Source: Deltaproteobacteria bacterium (GTDB taxonomy: Bacteria > Myxococcota_A > UBA796 > SXON01). Taken from it: a stretch of 61,487 nucleotides of DNA. The translations under genes and the position numbers were made by a program. The stretch spans positions 1 through 61,487 of the forward strand of contig CANFCK010000025.1 in NCBI GenBank assembly GCA_947445035.1. The letters run 5' to 3'. Below, piece after piece: positions 24,138-34,243 of this stretch. How positions within the stretch are numbered: position 1 is the stretch's first letter; every line of letters starts with the position of its first letter. The notes beneath the pieces were generated by a model, which searched no databases, was not told the DNA's origin, and worked only from the letters and a program-made list of their open reading frames with translations.

Positions 24138-25310
24138 ATGAGCGACGATCTGCTGCCCTTCACCATCACCGCCGAAATGCTCGACACGGGCATGCGCGGC
24201 TTCCCCGTCAGCACGGTCTACACTTCTGAGGTCGACCCTGGCGATGGCCTGCACTACGTCGGCTATCCCATCGCCGACCTCGCGAATCTCGACCCCGAAG
24301 CCGCGATCTACCTGCTCTTCTACAAGAAGATTCCCAACAAGCCCGAACTGGCGAAGTTCAAGAAAGAACTGCGCAAGCGGGCCAAGGTGGACAAGCGGGT
24401 CATCAAGCTCATCACGGGGCTTCCGAAGGCCGGGCACCCGATGGAATGGCTGATTGCCGGCCTCACTTTTGCGGGCATGCTCGGCAAGACCAACGACTAC
24501 CGGGAGGACGGGCTCAACGTCGTCGCGCAGCTGCCGGAGATCGTGGCCGCGATCTACCGCACCCGCTCGGGCTGGGGCAAGCCGATCAAGAGCAAGCCGC
24601 AGCTGGGCCTCGTCGAGAACTTCGTGCGGATGATGGGCGTTCCTGGCGCCGATCCCGAGCGTCTCACCCGGCTGCTCCGCGTGTTCTACGTCCTGCACAT
24701 GGACCACGGCGGCGGCAACCTCAGCACCTTCGTCGGAAAGGCCGTCGCCTCCGGGAAGGCCGACACCTACGCCTCGCTCGGCGCGTCGATGGCGGGTCTG
24801 TACGGTCCCCTGCACGGGCGGGCCAACCAGGAGTGTCTGGAGTTCCTGGAGAAGTCGGGCACCAACGACCCCGACAAGATGGAGCAGTTCATCCGTGACG
24901 AGTTTGCGGCCGGGCGCTCGATCTTCGGCTTCGGCCACGCGGTCCTCCGGGCCGAAGACCCCCGCGCTGGCGTCCAGTACGAGCTCGGCAAGGAACTCTG
25001 CCCCGACGACTCGCTTTTCAAGCGCGCGGTCATCATGCGGGAACGTGCGGTCAAGGTGCTCAAGGCCAACCCCAAGGTCAAGAACCCGTACCCCAACGTC
25101 GACGCGGTCTCGGGCAGCCTGCTGCGCGCCTGCGGCCTTGCTGACAGCGAGTACTACACGGTGCTCTTCGGGCTCTCGCGGTGCAGTGGCATTGCCGCGC
25201 AGATCGTGGATGAGCGCCTCGTGCATCGCAACGGGAAGGGCGTGGCGATCTACCGGCCGAGCGACATCCCGGTGAATCAGCCGCGGCGTCGGTACAAGGG
25301 GAAGAAGTAG
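24138..25310 (+). CDS. gltA: citrate synthase
   Basis: 390 residues, within the 370-440 normal range. Motifs are FYVLHMDHGGGNLSTFVGKA (with catalytic His), LYGPLHGRANQECLEFL, IFGFGHAVLRAEDPRA and KVKNPYPNVDAVSG. It condenses oxaloacetate and acetyl-CoA in the TCA cycle. The C-terminus ends in RRRYKGKK, unlike E. coli GltA. A short distinct N-terminus (about 20 residues) precedes the fold. It converges on the FG-GAP pseudogene with a 4-bp gap. Confidence 0.92.
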   Translation: MSDDLLPFTITAEMLDTGMRGFPVSTVYTSEVDPGDGLHYVGYPIADLANLDPEAAIYLLFYKKIPNKPELAKFKKELRKRAKVDKRVIKLITGLPKAGHPMEWLIAGLTFAGMLGKTNDYREDGLNVVAQLPEIVAAIYRTRSGWGKPIKSKPQLGLVENFVRMMGVPGADPERLTRLLRVFYVLHMDHGGGNLSTFVGKAVASGKADTYASLGASMAGLYGPLHGRANQECLEFLEKSGTNDPDKMEQFIRDEFAAGRSIFGFGHAVLRAEDPRAGVQYELGKELCPDDSLFKRAVIMRERAVKVLKANPKVKNPYPNVDAVSGSLLRACGLADSEYYTVLFGLSRCSGIAAQIVDERLVHRNGKGVAIYRPSDIPVNQPRRRYKGKK

Positions 25311-25314
25311 GGAG

Positions 25315-27193
25315 CTATCGGGGGATCGGAATCGCGGCAACACCACCGCGGTCGGATCCGGCGGAGTCGGCAGACGGACCCCCGACGATAGCGTAGCTGT
25401 CGTGCGCCGCGGCTGCGGGCACCACGGCCGTGGCAAAGCCCGAACGGGCGGTCTCGTCGTTGGCGGCCGCCGCCAGGGCGACGTCGGCGACGCCGATGGT
25501 ATCGGCGCTGTCGAGGGCCGCGCCCAGCAAGATCCCGATATGGCCCAGGCCGCCGGGTCCGTCGCAGGTGCTGAACAGCGTTTCGCTCAGAAGGTCGCCA
25601 TCGGCGTCGCCTATGTCGACGAGGCCCCGCACCGTTTCGGACTCGGCAGCCAGGGTGAATTCGCGATCGTCGACGGTCACGAGCGGTGACGACTGAACGG
25701 TGGTGAACACCCAGGCGGCCCCCACGGAGGCGCAGCCCAGGTCGCGGTCTCCGTCGCCATCGACGTCGCCGAGCAGCGTGCAAGTACCGGACTCGCCGGC
25801 ACCGGTACCGGTGACCCGGTAGAGCGCGTCATCGGGTAGGGTCGGCCGCGAAACGCCTCCGGGAAGGATCACGGCGAGGTCGCCGGACGCGGACCGGACG
25901 AGGTAGTCCGGGAGACCGTCACCATCGATGTCGGGGAGGGACTCAATCCCCACGCCAAGTTCGGAGCCCGCGTAGTAGCCGTCCAGCCCGCCCTCGCCCT
26001 CTCCCGGCGTGAGAGCGCCGCCACTGTCCCAGGCGAAGAAGTCCACTCGACCGCTGGCCGGTGTGTCGGCTGGTGACGCGGAGGGGACTCCCACCGCGAG
26101 GACGGCGGTGCCGTCCCCGTGGAAGTCTGGGAGCGCGGCGAGTGCGTGTCCCAGGTACGTGGATGGCTCTTCGCCCGAAATGCTCGCCTGCGATCCTCCG
26201 GGCAGCGTCAGTTCGGCCCCCGGGACGAGCTGACTGGCGTCGAGGATCCACACGGCTCCCCGTCCGTCGAGGTGGCCGTCTCCGGCGATCGCGACCTCCA
26301 GGTACCCGTTGCCGTCGGTGTCGGGTCCTGCGGCGACGGAGACGCCGAGAAAAGTACGTTCGACATCCGGAAAGACCGTGGCCGAGTCCGCGAGGTCCGA
26401 CGTAGAAGCAGCGGTCATGACGCGCACACTTCCGCCGAAGACTCCCACGGTTGGATCGAACAGCGCCGCGGCCCAGAATTCCCCGGTCCCGTCGCCGTCC
26501 AAGTCCCCCAGCGCGCCGAGGAAGTAACCGAGTTGTCCGCTATCGACCTGCCCGTACCAGGTCGGGCCAAACTCCAACCTCCCCCCCCGCCGTCGCCGGA
26601 TCGCAGTCGTTGTCGACAAAGCCGTTCTCCCCGGTCTCTTCGGCGTAGGGGTACACGGCGTCGTCTTCGTCGTTGCAGTCGAAGCCGCCGACGATCGTGG
26701 CTGGGTAGCCGTCGCCATCGACGTCGACGAGGTCGGCGCCGGAGCAGTCCTGATCGACGCCGTCGTAGGGCACCTCGGGCGCGGCCGGGTTCCTCCCGCT
26801 GTTGGCGTCATCGCAGTCGTTCCCGTTGTCGACAAAGCCAGTGGGCGCCGCGCAGGCCACCGCCAGCGCGCTGGCGAGGCCGTAGCCGTCCCCGTCGGCG
26901 TCGTTGTACCAGTTGCGTGCGTCCGCGGCGCCCTCGTCGATGTTGCCGTCGCAGTCCTGGTCGAGGCCATCGCAGGCCTCGGGGAGTCCGGCGAAGCCTT
27001 CATCGACGGCCTCATCGCAATCATCGTCCCGTTCGTTACAGAGCTCGGTCGCCTCTGGGAACACGCTGGCATCGGCATCATCACAGTCGTCGAGCTGAAC
27101 GAACCCGACCCCGTCGCCGTCGGTGAGCTCCCGGAGACGGGCCTCGTACGTCGCGCGGTCGAACAGGCAGCCGACGCCGAATAGAACCAGCAT
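25315..27193 (-). pseudogene. MopE/FG-GAP lipoprotein gene with frameshift
   Basis: The N-terminal part (27193 to about 26590) starts with a lipobox (MLVLFGVGC) and holds calcium-type repeats, such as ELCNERDDDCDEAVDEG, EACDGLDQDCDGNIDEG and DGVDQDCSGADLVD. After VDNDCDPATAGG the frame is broken at eight C (26581-26588); removing one base connects it to a second part (to 25315) with FG-GAP-like repeats (GALGDLDGDGTGEFWAAALF, LPDIDGDGLPDYLV). The joined protein would be about 625 residues, secreted and lipid-anchored, and likely calcium-binding. Whether the gene is truly broken or the C8 tract is a read error cannot be told here. Confidence 0.8.
26581..26588. repeat. C8 homopolymer at frame break
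   Basis: Eight consecutive C exactly where the FG-GAP gene loses its frame. One fewer base restores a single open frame. The same tract length and same sign of error occur in the NhaR-like remnant at 333-340. Confidence 0.85.
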
Positions 27194-27296
27194 ACGACAT
27201 CGATAGCGCTTCGGCCCGCTCACGTCGTGGCGGCGTGGCGGCATCCCGCCCCGACTGAGCCCGGGTTATCAGGTGGCCCCACGCGCGAGAGGCGGC

Positions 27297-28532
27297 ATGA
27301 AGATCCACGAGTTCCAGGGCAAAGAAGTGCTTCGTAAGCATGGAGTTCCCACGCTCCGTGGCGCTGCGGCGCACACGGTTGACGGGGCGGTGGCTGCGGC
27401 GCAGTCCATCGGCGGCACGGTGTGGGTGGTCAAGTCCCAGGTTCACGCCGGCGGGCGCGGAAAGGGCAGGTTCATCGGCGATGTCGACGATGCGGCCCTC
27501 GACCTGGCGGCTGCCGGACACGACGCCCCTGGAAAGGGCGGCGTGCGGGTCGTCAAGAGCATGGACGATGTGCGACTCGCGGCCAAGGCGATGCTCGGCC
27601 AGCGGCTCGTCACCAAGCAGACTGGCCGCGAAGGCGCGATGGTCCACAAGGTCTTCGTCGAAGAAGGCTGCCAGATCAGCAAGGAATTCTACCTCGCGAT
27701 CCTGCTCGATCGTGCCGCGGGCCGCGTTGTGGTCATGGCCAGCAAAGAAGGCGGCACCGAGATCGAGGAGGTGGCCGCCCACCGTCCGGAAGCCATCGTC
27801 AAGGAGTGGGCTGACCCGCTGACCGGACTCGGTTCGTGGCAGGCGCGAAACCTGGCGTTCGGGCTTGGACTCTCTGGCAAGGCGGTGGGGAACTTCGTCA
27901 AGCTGGCGCAGGCGCTCTATCGGGCGTTCCTCGCGGCGGATTGTGCGATGCTGGAGATCAACCCGCTCATCCTCACCGCCGACGAGCAGGTCTTGCCGCT
28001 CGACGCCAAGATCACCTTCGACGACAACGCGCTTTTCCGGCACCCCGAGTACGAGGCGTACGCCGACCCGGCGGAGGAGGACCCTCAGGAAACTGAGGCC
28101 GCCCGCCACGAACTGTCGTACGTCAAGCTCGACGGCAACATCGGTTGCCTCGTCAACGGCGCGGGGCTGGCGATGGCGACCATGGACATCATCAAGTTCT
28201 ATGGCGAAGAGCCGGCGAACTTCCTGGATGTCGGCGGCGGCGCCAACAAAGAAAAGGTCACCGCGGCCTTCAAGATCATCACCGCCGATCCGGCGGTGAA
28301 GGGCATCCTGGTGAACATCTTCGGCGGCATCATGAAGTGTGATGTGATCGCGGAGGGCGTGCTCGCAGCGGTGCTGGAAACCGGCCTGAAGGTGCCGCTG
28401 GTGGTTCGCCTCGAAGGCACCAACGTTGAGCTGGGGAAGAAGATCATCGCGGAGAGCGGCTTGCGCGTCATCGCCGCCGATTCAATGTCAGACGCGGCCG
28501 AGAAGATCGTCGCCGCCGTACGGGGGGCTTGA
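27297..28532 (+). CDS. sucC: succinyl-CoA ligase beta subunit (SucC)
   Basis: 411 residues, slightly above the usual 388-400. ATP-grasp motifs include [43 protein letters not shown], and the C-terminal [12 protein letters not shown] and GIMKCDVIA. With SucD it makes succinate and ATP or GTP in the TCA cycle. Directly followed by sucD; the stop and the next ATG are one base apart, so they form a tight operon. Confidence 0.95.
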   Translation: MKIHEFQGKEVLRKHGVPTLRGAAAHTVDGAVAAAQSIGGTVWVVKSQVHAGGRGKGRFIGDVDDAALDLAAAGHDAPGKGGVRVVKSMDDVRLAAKAMLGQRLVTKQTGREGAMVHKVFVEEGCQISKEFYLAILLDRAAGRVVVMASKEGGTEIEEVAAHRPEAIVKEWADPLTGLGSWQARNLAFGLGLSGKAVGNFVKLAQALYRAFLAADCAMLEINPLILTADEQVLPLDAKITFDDNALFRHPEYEAYADPAEEDPQETEAARHELSYVKLDGNIGCLVNGAGLAMATMDIIKFYGEEPANFLDVGGGANKEKVTAAFKIITADPAVKGILVNIFGGIMKCDVIAEGVLAAVLETGLKVPLVVRLEGTNVELGKKIIAESGLRVIAADSMSDAAEKIVAAVRGA

Positions 28533-28533
28533 G

Positions 28534-29415
28534 ATGGCAATCCTGGTTGACAAGAACACGCGCCTGCTCGTGCAGGGCATCACCGGTGCGGCAGGCGGCT
28601 TCCACGCCAGCCAGTGCCGCGCCTACGGAACCAACGTCGTCGCGGGAGTGACGCCGGGCAAAGGCGGCACCTTCTTTGAAGGCGTGGTGCCGATCTTCGA
28701 CACTGTCCAACAGGCGGTCGATGCGACGGGCGTCAACGCGAGCATGATCTTCGTGCCGCCGCCGTTCGCCGCCGACGCGATCCTCGAAGCGGCCGACGCT
28801 GGCGTCAAACTTGTCGTGCCGATCACCGAGGGCATCCCCGTCCGCGACATGCTTCCCATTCGGGCGTTCCTCGACGCGCGCGGCGTCCGAATGATCGGCC
28901 CCAACTGCCCAGGGATCATCACCCCGGGCCAGTGCAAGATCGGCATCATGCCGGGCCACATCCACAAGCCGGGACGCATCGGCGTCGTCAGTCGCAGCGG
29001 AACGCTCACGTACGAAGCGGTGGGACAGCTGTCGCGACTCGGTCTGGGGCAGAGCACCGCCATCGGCATCGGTGGCGACGCGATCATCGGCACCAAGCAC
29101 ATCGACGTGCTCAAGCTCTTCCAGGCGGATCCCGAGACCGACGCGATCATCATGATCGGCGAGATCGGGGGCAGCGCCGAAGAGGAGGCCTGCGCCTGGG
29201 CCAAGGACAACTGCACCAAGCCGATCGTCGGCTTCATTGCGGGGGCAACGGCGCCTCCGGGACGACGCATGGGTCACGCTGGGGCGATCATCTCCGGTGG
29301 CCAGGGCACGGCGGAAGCGAAGTTCGAGGCCATGGTCGCGGCTGGCATCCACATCGTGCGCAGCCCGGCCGAGATGGGGCGCAAGCTCGCCGAGGTCATC
29401 GGACACCGGGGGTAG
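28534..29415 (+). CDS. sucD: succinyl-CoA ligase alpha subunit (SucD)
   Basis: 293 residues, normal length. The CoA-binding Rossmann core starts [20 protein letters not shown], with [12 protein letters not shown] and [16 protein letters not shown]. The phospho-His region is [16 protein letters not shown]. It forms the phosphohistidine intermediate with SucC. A ggggggcttgag stretch precedes the start. Confidence 0.95.
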   Translation: MAILVDKNTRLLVQGITGAAGGFHASQCRAYGTNVVAGVTPGKGGTFFEGVVPIFDTVQQAVDATGVNASMIFVPPPFAADAILEAADAGVKLVVPITEGIPVRDMLPIRAFLDARGVRMIGPNCPGIITPGQCKIGIMPGHIHKPGRIGVVSRSGTLTYEAVGQLSRLGLGQSTAIGIGGDAIIGTKHIDVLKLFQADPETDAIIMIGEIGGSAEEEACAWAKDNCTKPIVGFIAGATAPPGRRMGHAGAIISGGQGTAEAKFEAMVAAGIHIVRSPAEMGRKLAEVIGHRG

Positions 29416-29426
29416 GGCGCCTCTGC

Positions 29427-30146
29427 CTACTCGTTCGGTTCACACCACTCGCCGGTCGCGCCGCCCTCGGCCTCCCACGCGGAGCAGCGCTGGCAGCCAG
29501 GCGCGACCAGCCCGGCGGTCACCCGCTCCGCGTCGCCGAGCCATTCGGCAGCGCCAGCCGAAGCGCAGTCGCCGGCCGCGGTCGCGACGAACGTCGCGGT
29601 GATCGCGCTGCCATCGAGCTCGTAGCGCCCGGTCCCGCGTACCGACGACCAGGCGTCGGTTGCGCTAAGCGACGCGGCAAGCACGCTGTGGGCCACCGAG
29701 GCGCCCGAACGGCCGGCGGTGAAGTCGAAGGCGCTGAGGTTGTGTGCGCCGTCGGTTCGTATCCAACTGACGCCGCCGTCCCAGGCGTCCTCCCCGACGC
29801 TCACCGCCTCGAACCGCCAGACGCCGCCGTCCGGGGCCTCATCCACGTCGATGTTGCCGTTGAAGGTACGACCGTCCTTTAGGGCGCAGGGGCCGCTCAG
29901 GCTCTGGACGTCCCCTTCCTCGGACTGCAGCGGGCACCCCGCGCTGGCTGCCGCCCAGGCGCGCGCTGCGTTCCAGGCGGTGACGGGCGCCGCGCTCAGC
30001 GGCAGGAGCAGGCCGGCGTCCGCCAACTCGGTGAGCACGGCCGAGCCCTCGTCGTCGGCCTCCGCCATGGCCGCCGGCGAGCACCCTGCCCCTACGATCA
30101 CGCTGGCGGCACCGAAGCCTCGGAGATAGGCGCGCCCCCCCGTCAC
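29427..30146 (-). CDS. putative lipoprotein
   Basis: About 239 residues from GTG 30146. A signal of the lipoprotein type ends in [10 protein letters not shown]. The mature part has Cys in pairs ([18 protein letters not shown] and a late [13 protein letters not shown]), implying disulfides. No domain is recognised. The start is divergent from ndk with a 10-bp gap, so they share a control region. A C7 run (30135-30141) lies right by the start and could affect the true start site. Convergent with sucD. Confidence 0.55.
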   Translation of the reverse strand: MTGGRAYLRGFGAASVIVGAGCSPAAMAEADDEGSAVLTELADAGLLLPLSAAPVTAWNAARAWAAASAGCPLQSEEGDVQSLSGPCALKDGRTFNGNIDVDEAPDGGVWRFEAVSVGEDAWDGGVSWIRTDGAHNLSAFDFTAGRSGASVAHSVLAASLSATDAWSSVRGTGRYELDGSAITATFVATAAGDCASAGAAEWLGDAERVTAGLVAPGCQRCSAWEAEGGATGEWCEPNE

Positions 30147-30156
30147 GGAGCCCAAT

Positions 30157-30570
30157 ATGGAACGCACTCTCTCGATCATCAAGCCCGACGCCGTCAAGGC
30201 CCAGAACATCGGCAACATCGTCGCCCGCCTCGAGTCCGAGGGACTGCGCATCGCTGCGATGCGGAAGCTGCAGCTCGATCGGCGCATGGCCGAAGGCTTC
30301 TATGCCGAGCACAAGGGGCGCGGGTTCTTCGACGAGTTGGTCACGTTCATGAGCAGCGGCCCGGTAGTGGTGATGACCCTCGAGGGCGAAGACGCGATCC
30401 TCCGCTACCGGACGATCATGGGCGCCACCAACCCCGCCAACGCGGCCGAGGGCACCCTCCGCAAGCTGTACGCGGCAAGCGTCGGTGAAAACGCCGTCCA
30501 CGGATCCGACTCGCCGGCCAGCGCCGCGCGCGAGGTGGCCTACTTCTTCGCGAGCACCGAAGTCCTCTAG
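30157..30570 (+). CDS. ndk: nucleoside-diphosphate kinase
   Basis: 137 residues, typical of bacterial Ndk. [20 protein letters not shown] and the active His in [10 protein letters not shown] are both clear, as is [12 protein letters not shown]. It exchanges the gamma-phosphate between NTPs and NDPs. Divergent from the preceding lipoprotein gene. Confidence 0.95.
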   Translation: MERTLSIIKPDAVKAQNIGNIVARLESEGLRIAAMRKLQLDRRMAEGFYAEHKGRGFFDELVTFMSSGPVVVMTLEGEDAILRYRTIMGATNPANAAEGTLRKLYAASVGENAVHGSDSPASAAREVAYFFASTEVL

Positions 30571-30686
30571 TCGTCGTCAGGGGGAAAGGCCCCAACGGCC
30601 CCTCTCGCTAGCGCGGCGTTCCCTCCGGCCTCCCGAGCCGCCGCGCCGTCGCGGGCCACGCTACACTCCCCCCTCGGAGCGCAGGC

Positions 30687-31472
30687 ATGAGCAAGCAGAT
30701 CGGCGATGGCTACCACCTGAAGTTCACCATCGGCCGCGCGCTATGGAACGATCTGTTCGGCGCCGGGCTGCCGTTCGAGGTGGGAAAGGGCACGTTCGAC
30801 CTGGTCAAGCAGGTGCGCGCTGGCGTTCGGCAGCTCGGCGTGCGCGAGCGGGTGCGCGGGCTTTTGGAAGACCGCCAGGTGCAACTTCCCGAGGTGGTGG
30901 TGCGCGGCAAGGACGCTGCGGTGCGGGTGTGGGAGGATCGTCGCGAGTCCGTATGGAAGGTTGTCGAAGAGTTGGTGCGGGTGGAAGGCGACTGGCAGGT
31001 TCAAGTCGACCGCGAAGGCAGCGACTTTCACTACGGCAACCAACGCTTCGGCGTCGAAGCGCACGTCAAGGCGGTCGCGACCGGAAAGGTGTACCTGCTC
31101 CGCGAGAACGTCGAGTTTCCGTTCGTGCTGGAGAAGCGGATCGGAGCCGAGGCGGCGTTGGGCGATATTCGCTACGACAAAGAGCGCAAGGCGCTGATCG
31201 GGCAACTCCAAGACGTGGAGATCGATCTCGGCGAACACTTTGTGCTCCAGATGCTCAGCCGCGGTGTGGAGCGGCTTTTGCAGGAGCAGGTGGGCAAGGT
31301 GAATCCGGTGCCGATCCTGCGGAAGGATCAGCTCGAAGAGATGGTCTCCCCCGCGGGTGGCCCGCTCAAGATGAAGATGGGCGTCGAGGATGTGGCCCTG
31401 GACATTTCAGACGACGAGATGACGCTGAAGGTGCGGTTCGGCTTCCAACAGTTGCAGCTGACGGGCGGGTAG
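30687..31472 (+). CDS. conserved hypothetical protein
   Basis: 261 residues, soluble, no signal peptide. It contains an N-terminal GDGYHLKFTIGRALWNDL and a C-terminal repeat of acidic strands (KMGVEDVALDISDDEMTLKV) that suggests a beta-rich domain. The mid-part FVLQMLSRGVERLLQEQVGK looks helical. I do not recognise the family, though its regular codon usage argues that it is real. Follows ndk by 116 bp. Confidence 0.55.
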   Translation: MSKQIGDGYHLKFTIGRALWNDLFGAGLPFEVGKGTFDLVKQVRAGVRQLGVRERVRGLLEDRQVQLPEVVVRGKDAAVRVWEDRRESVWKVVEELVRVEGDWQVQVDREGSDFHYGNQRFGVEAHVKAVATGKVYLLRENVEFPFVLEKRIGAEAALGDIRYDKERKALIGQLQDVEIDLGEHFVLQMLSRGVERLLQEQVGKVNPVPILRKDQLEEMVSPAGGPLKMKMGVEDVALDISDDEMTLKVRFGFQQLQLTGG

Positions 31473-31484
31473 AGGCCGTCGGCG

Positions 31485-32069
31485 TCAATGCCGCCCGAGC
31501 TTCGAGATCTCAGGAATGATCGCCGGCTCGCCGCGGCTACCCCAGAAGCGACGCCAGGGCGTGGACGGGGAGCCGACTCGCAGCACCACCACCCCGCGAA
31601 CTGCGGCCAGTGGCACGGGTCCCCACCAGCGAGAGTCGAGGGCTCCGTCACGGTCGTCGGCTCCCAGGTAGACCGCGTCGTCCGGCACCCCCACGTTGTC
31701 ACGCTTGAGCCGCGTGCTCTCTACGCTCCCCCAGGTCAGGTGCGACCCTTCGAGGTAAACGGGGCGTCCAAGATAGTCCCCCATGTCGAGGACCCGCACC
31801 TTGGGGCGGTTCGAGGAGCGGAAGGCGCGCCCGTCATAGGCGACGGCGCCCCCGATGCTGTGGACACGTCGTAAGGTCCACCTGGCCGCGTCCAGCGGGT
31901 CGACGACCGCGACGATGTCGCCCTCCTGCGGCTGGACGTCCAGAATCAAAACGAGGTCGCCCGGCAAGAGTGAGGGAGACATCTCCGCGTCTGGCACGCG
32001 CGCGGTCTTGGTCGCGACTAGAAGCGCTCCGAGCAAGGTGACGACCGCGACGGCGAGTCGGCGGCTCAT
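31485..32069 (-). CDS. signal peptidase I-like (S26) protein lacking catalytic dyad
   Basis: 194 residues with one N-terminal membrane helix. The S26 boxes are all visible: VPDAEMSPSLLPGD (residues 25-38) aligns with VPSGSMxPTLxxGD, LRRVHSIGG (66-74) with VKRVIGLPGD, and GADDRDGALDSRWWG (136-150) with GDNRxxSxDSRxxG. In the first box the catalytic Ser is Glu29; in the second the catalytic Lys is Arg67. Box E is well kept, so the fold should be intact but the peptidase chemistry lost. Possible roles are signal-peptide binding without cleavage or a regulatory pseudoenzyme. It converges with a hypothetical gene at 31472. Confidence 0.78.
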   Translation of the reverse strand: MSRRLAVAVVTLLGALLVATKTARVPDAEMSPSLLPGDLVLILDVQPQEGDIVAVVDPLDAARWTLRRVHSIGGAVAYDGRAFRSSNRPKVRVLDMGDYLGRPVYLEGSHLTWGSVESTRLKRDNVGVPDDAVYLGADDRDGALDSRWWGPVPLAAVRGVVVLRVGSPSTPWRRFWGSRGEPAIIPEISKLGRH

Positions 32070-32101
32070 GCCGACTGACGCGGATTCAAGCTCAGGCGGC
32101 T

Positions 32102-33997
32102 TCACTCGCAGAAGGGCTGCTTCTGTCGGGCTTCGTTGTTTTCTTCGTCGCACTCGGTCAACGCGCCGGTGCCCGAGCCGTTGTCGTCCACGTACACCCA
32201 AATCGCGTCCGCGCCGTCGAGCTTGGCGCTCTTGACCGAGAACGTGACGGCCTCGGAGGTCTTTCCCGATGGGGTGCCTTCGACGGTGACCGCGGTGGCA
32301 ACGGACTCCAGCGTTCCATCCTTCTCGGTGTACAACGCGAAGGAGAGGCCGGCCTCGACGTCGACAGCGCCGGAGTTGCGGGCTCGCGCGGTGACCGTGT
32401 ACCAGCCGCGGTCGCAGTCCTCGTCGCAAGTCGCCAGGATCTCCACCTCAAGATCGGCCGCGAGGGCCTCGCCCGGCGGGAGCGCGTTGGCCGAACGATA
32501 GTTGTTGTAGGTGGTGAAGTTCGGCGTGGGGTTGACGGGTACCGTCAGGTCGTCGTTGATGTTGGTGATGCTGTAGGCGAACTGATTCCACACCGAACGC
32601 GCTGGCGCCCAGCTGTTGTTGATGTCGCGATACACACTGAATGCAGAACCGTAGAAGCCATCGTGGCTCACGATCATGTCGGCGTGGCCGTCGGCGTCGA
32701 CGTCCGCGATGACCGGGTAGTCGTACATCGTGTCGCTACCGTGGTCGTCGGTCTGGAACTTGACGGTGCCGTCGAGCCCGTCGAAAGCGTAAATCGCAAC
32801 TTCGTCGAAGTAGACCACCTCGAGGATGCCGTCCCCCTCGAAGTCGAACGTGGAGGCGCCGCTGGCGCCGGTGCTGTCACTGACCTTGGCCCGCCAAAGC
32901 ACCGAGCCATCTTCGCCGTTGACCGCCCAAAGGTTGTTGGCGCGTGCGGCGATCACCTCCGGAAGGCCGTCGCCATCGATGTCGGCGATGGAGGGAACCG
33001 ACATGATGCCGCTGTCGTCCGCGCCCCCGCCAGGCAGGTCGAAGGTCCACAGCTCGCTGCCGTCGGTGTCGTGGGCGACCAGCTCGCTGTAGGTCGAGCG
33101 CACGAACTCCGCCTCGGGGTCGCCGTCGAGATTGGCGATGGCGGGGGCCCCGTCTGGGCCGCCGTTGATGGTCATCGTCGCGCGCGCATCGGGGTTGTAG
33201 AAGGCGTTGCCCACGACCACCTCCTCAACGCCATCGAGGTCCATGTCCGCGATCGCCGGCGTGCTGCCTTCGCCGTACAAGGCCCCCAGCCCCACGTAGT
33301 TGTCACAGCCGCGGCCCTCGCGGCCGACCCCGCGCTCGGTGAGGTCCTCAGTGAGGAAAAGCCGACCCGCGATGATCTCGACGTCGCCGTCGTGTTCCAT
33401 GTCGGCCACGATGATCCCGGTGGCGTGGTCCAATTCCCCGTCGGTGTAGCGGTCGGATTCGGCGAGAATGTCGCCTTCGGAGTCGTACTTGACCACGCTG
33501 TAGTCGCCATTTCCGAACAAGTTGTCCTGGTACATCTTCACGACGAAGATCTCCGCCTCGCCGTCGTCGTCGATGTCGGCCAGCGTGGCGCCACTGCCGT
33601 AGGCCAAGCTGGCGCCGTTGGTCTCCCAGAGCAGGTTGCCTTCGCCGGTGTAGACAGTCAGCTCCGCCTTGGAGTTCAGGACGTACCCGTCGACGACCAC
33701 GATCTCCGGCATCCCGTCCCCGTTGATATCGCCGACGGCTGGGACCGAACAAGAAGCGCTGCCGGCCTCCCACGCCACGACCGGCTTGAAACCGCCGATC
33801 TCGTAGTGGCAGGTATCGCCGAGAGCCACGTCCTCCGTGGGGAATTCGTCAGGCTCGCAGGCGCCGAGATCCTCGGTTTCGGGGTCGAACTCGCCGTCGT
33901 CATCCGCGCTGTCCTTGCCCACTTTGTCGGTCATCCCCTCCAGGTTGAAGTCGCTACACGCGAGGGCCAACAGAAGTGGGAAGGAGCGCATTGGCAA
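32102..33997 (-). CDS. FG-GAP/VCBS-repeat lipoprotein
   Basis: 631 residues. The signal MRSFPLLLALACSD gives a lipobox (ALAC). Then come FG-GAP/VCBS units with calcium loops, for example VPAVGDINGDGMPEIVVVDG, ATLADIDDDGEAEIFVVKMY, IADMDLDGVEEVVVGN, SIADIDGDGLPEVIAA and VIADVDADGHADMIVS. A PQQ-like strand pattern is interspersed. The C-terminal 130 residues are a CARDB/Ig-like beta domain. It is probably an outer-leaflet propeller adhesin-like protein. No operon partner is evident. Confidence 0.82.
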   Translation of the reverse strand: MPMRSFPLLLALACSDFNLEGMTDKVGKDSADDDGEFDPETEDLGACEPDEFPTEDVALGDTCHYEIGGFKPVVAWEAGSASCSVPAVGDINGDGMPEIVVVDGYVLNSKAELTVYTGEGNLLWETNGASLAYGSGATLADIDDDGEAEIFVVKMYQDNLFGNGDYSVVKYDSEGDILAESDRYTDGELDHATGIIVADMEHDGDVEIIAGRLFLTEDLTERGVGREGRGCDNYVGLGALYGEGSTPAIADMDLDGVEEVVVGNAFYNPDARATMTINGGPDGAPAIANLDGDPEAEFVRSTYSELVAHDTDGSELWTFDLPGGGADDSGIMSVPSIADIDGDGLPEVIAARANNLWAVNGEDGSVLWRAKVSDSTGASGASTFDFEGDGILEVVYFDEVAIYAFDGLDGTVKFQTDDHGSDTMYDYPVIADVDADGHADMIVSHDGFYGSAFSVYRDINNSWAPARSVWNQFAYSITNINDDLTVPVNPTPNFTTYNNYRSANALPPGEALAADLEVEILATCDEDCDRGWYTVTARARNSGAVDVEAGLSFALYTEKDGTLESVATAVTVEGTPSGKTSEAVTFSVKSAKLDGADAIWVYVDDNGSGTGALTECDEENNEARQKQPFCE

Positions 33998-34015
33998 GGT
34001 GCTATCAAGTTATCA

Positions 34016-34240
34016 GGCGGCACGCTTGAGGCCGCCGACGAGCTGGAGCTGCTGCGGGCCGAACTGGCCCTGCTGCGCTTCCGCTTTGCGGTCTTGGTGG
34101 AGGAAAGCGCCGACGCCGTCTACGTCAAGGACGTCCACAGCCGGTAGGTGTACATCAACGAGGCAGGCGCGGCGATGCGCTCCGGGCGTTCGAAGCGCTC
34201 GGAGAGCGCGGCGTGCTCCCGCCGCGTCCCGGCGCCGAAT
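34016..34240 (+). pseudogene. PAS-domain sensor remnant
   Basis: The frame reads a coiled helix (DELELLRAELALLRFRFAVL), then VEESADAVYVKDVHSR, an amber stop at 34145-34147 and VYINEAGAAM. These are the linker and first strand-helix elements of PAS domains (usual form SPDAIYVKDxxGRYxYINEAGA). A stop codon sits where Tyr is normal (TAG against TAC), and the remainder of the PAS domain plus any kinase are missing. It is wedged between two minus-strand genes and is a small decay fragment. Confidence 0.6.
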
Positions 34241-34243
34241 AGC

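Noticed and set aside
32663..34147. Long plus-strand frame antisense to the FG-GAP lipoprotein
   Set aside because: The sense strand has clear FG-GAP units and a lipobox; only the last part (from about 34016) shows real PAS similarity and was kept as a remnant.
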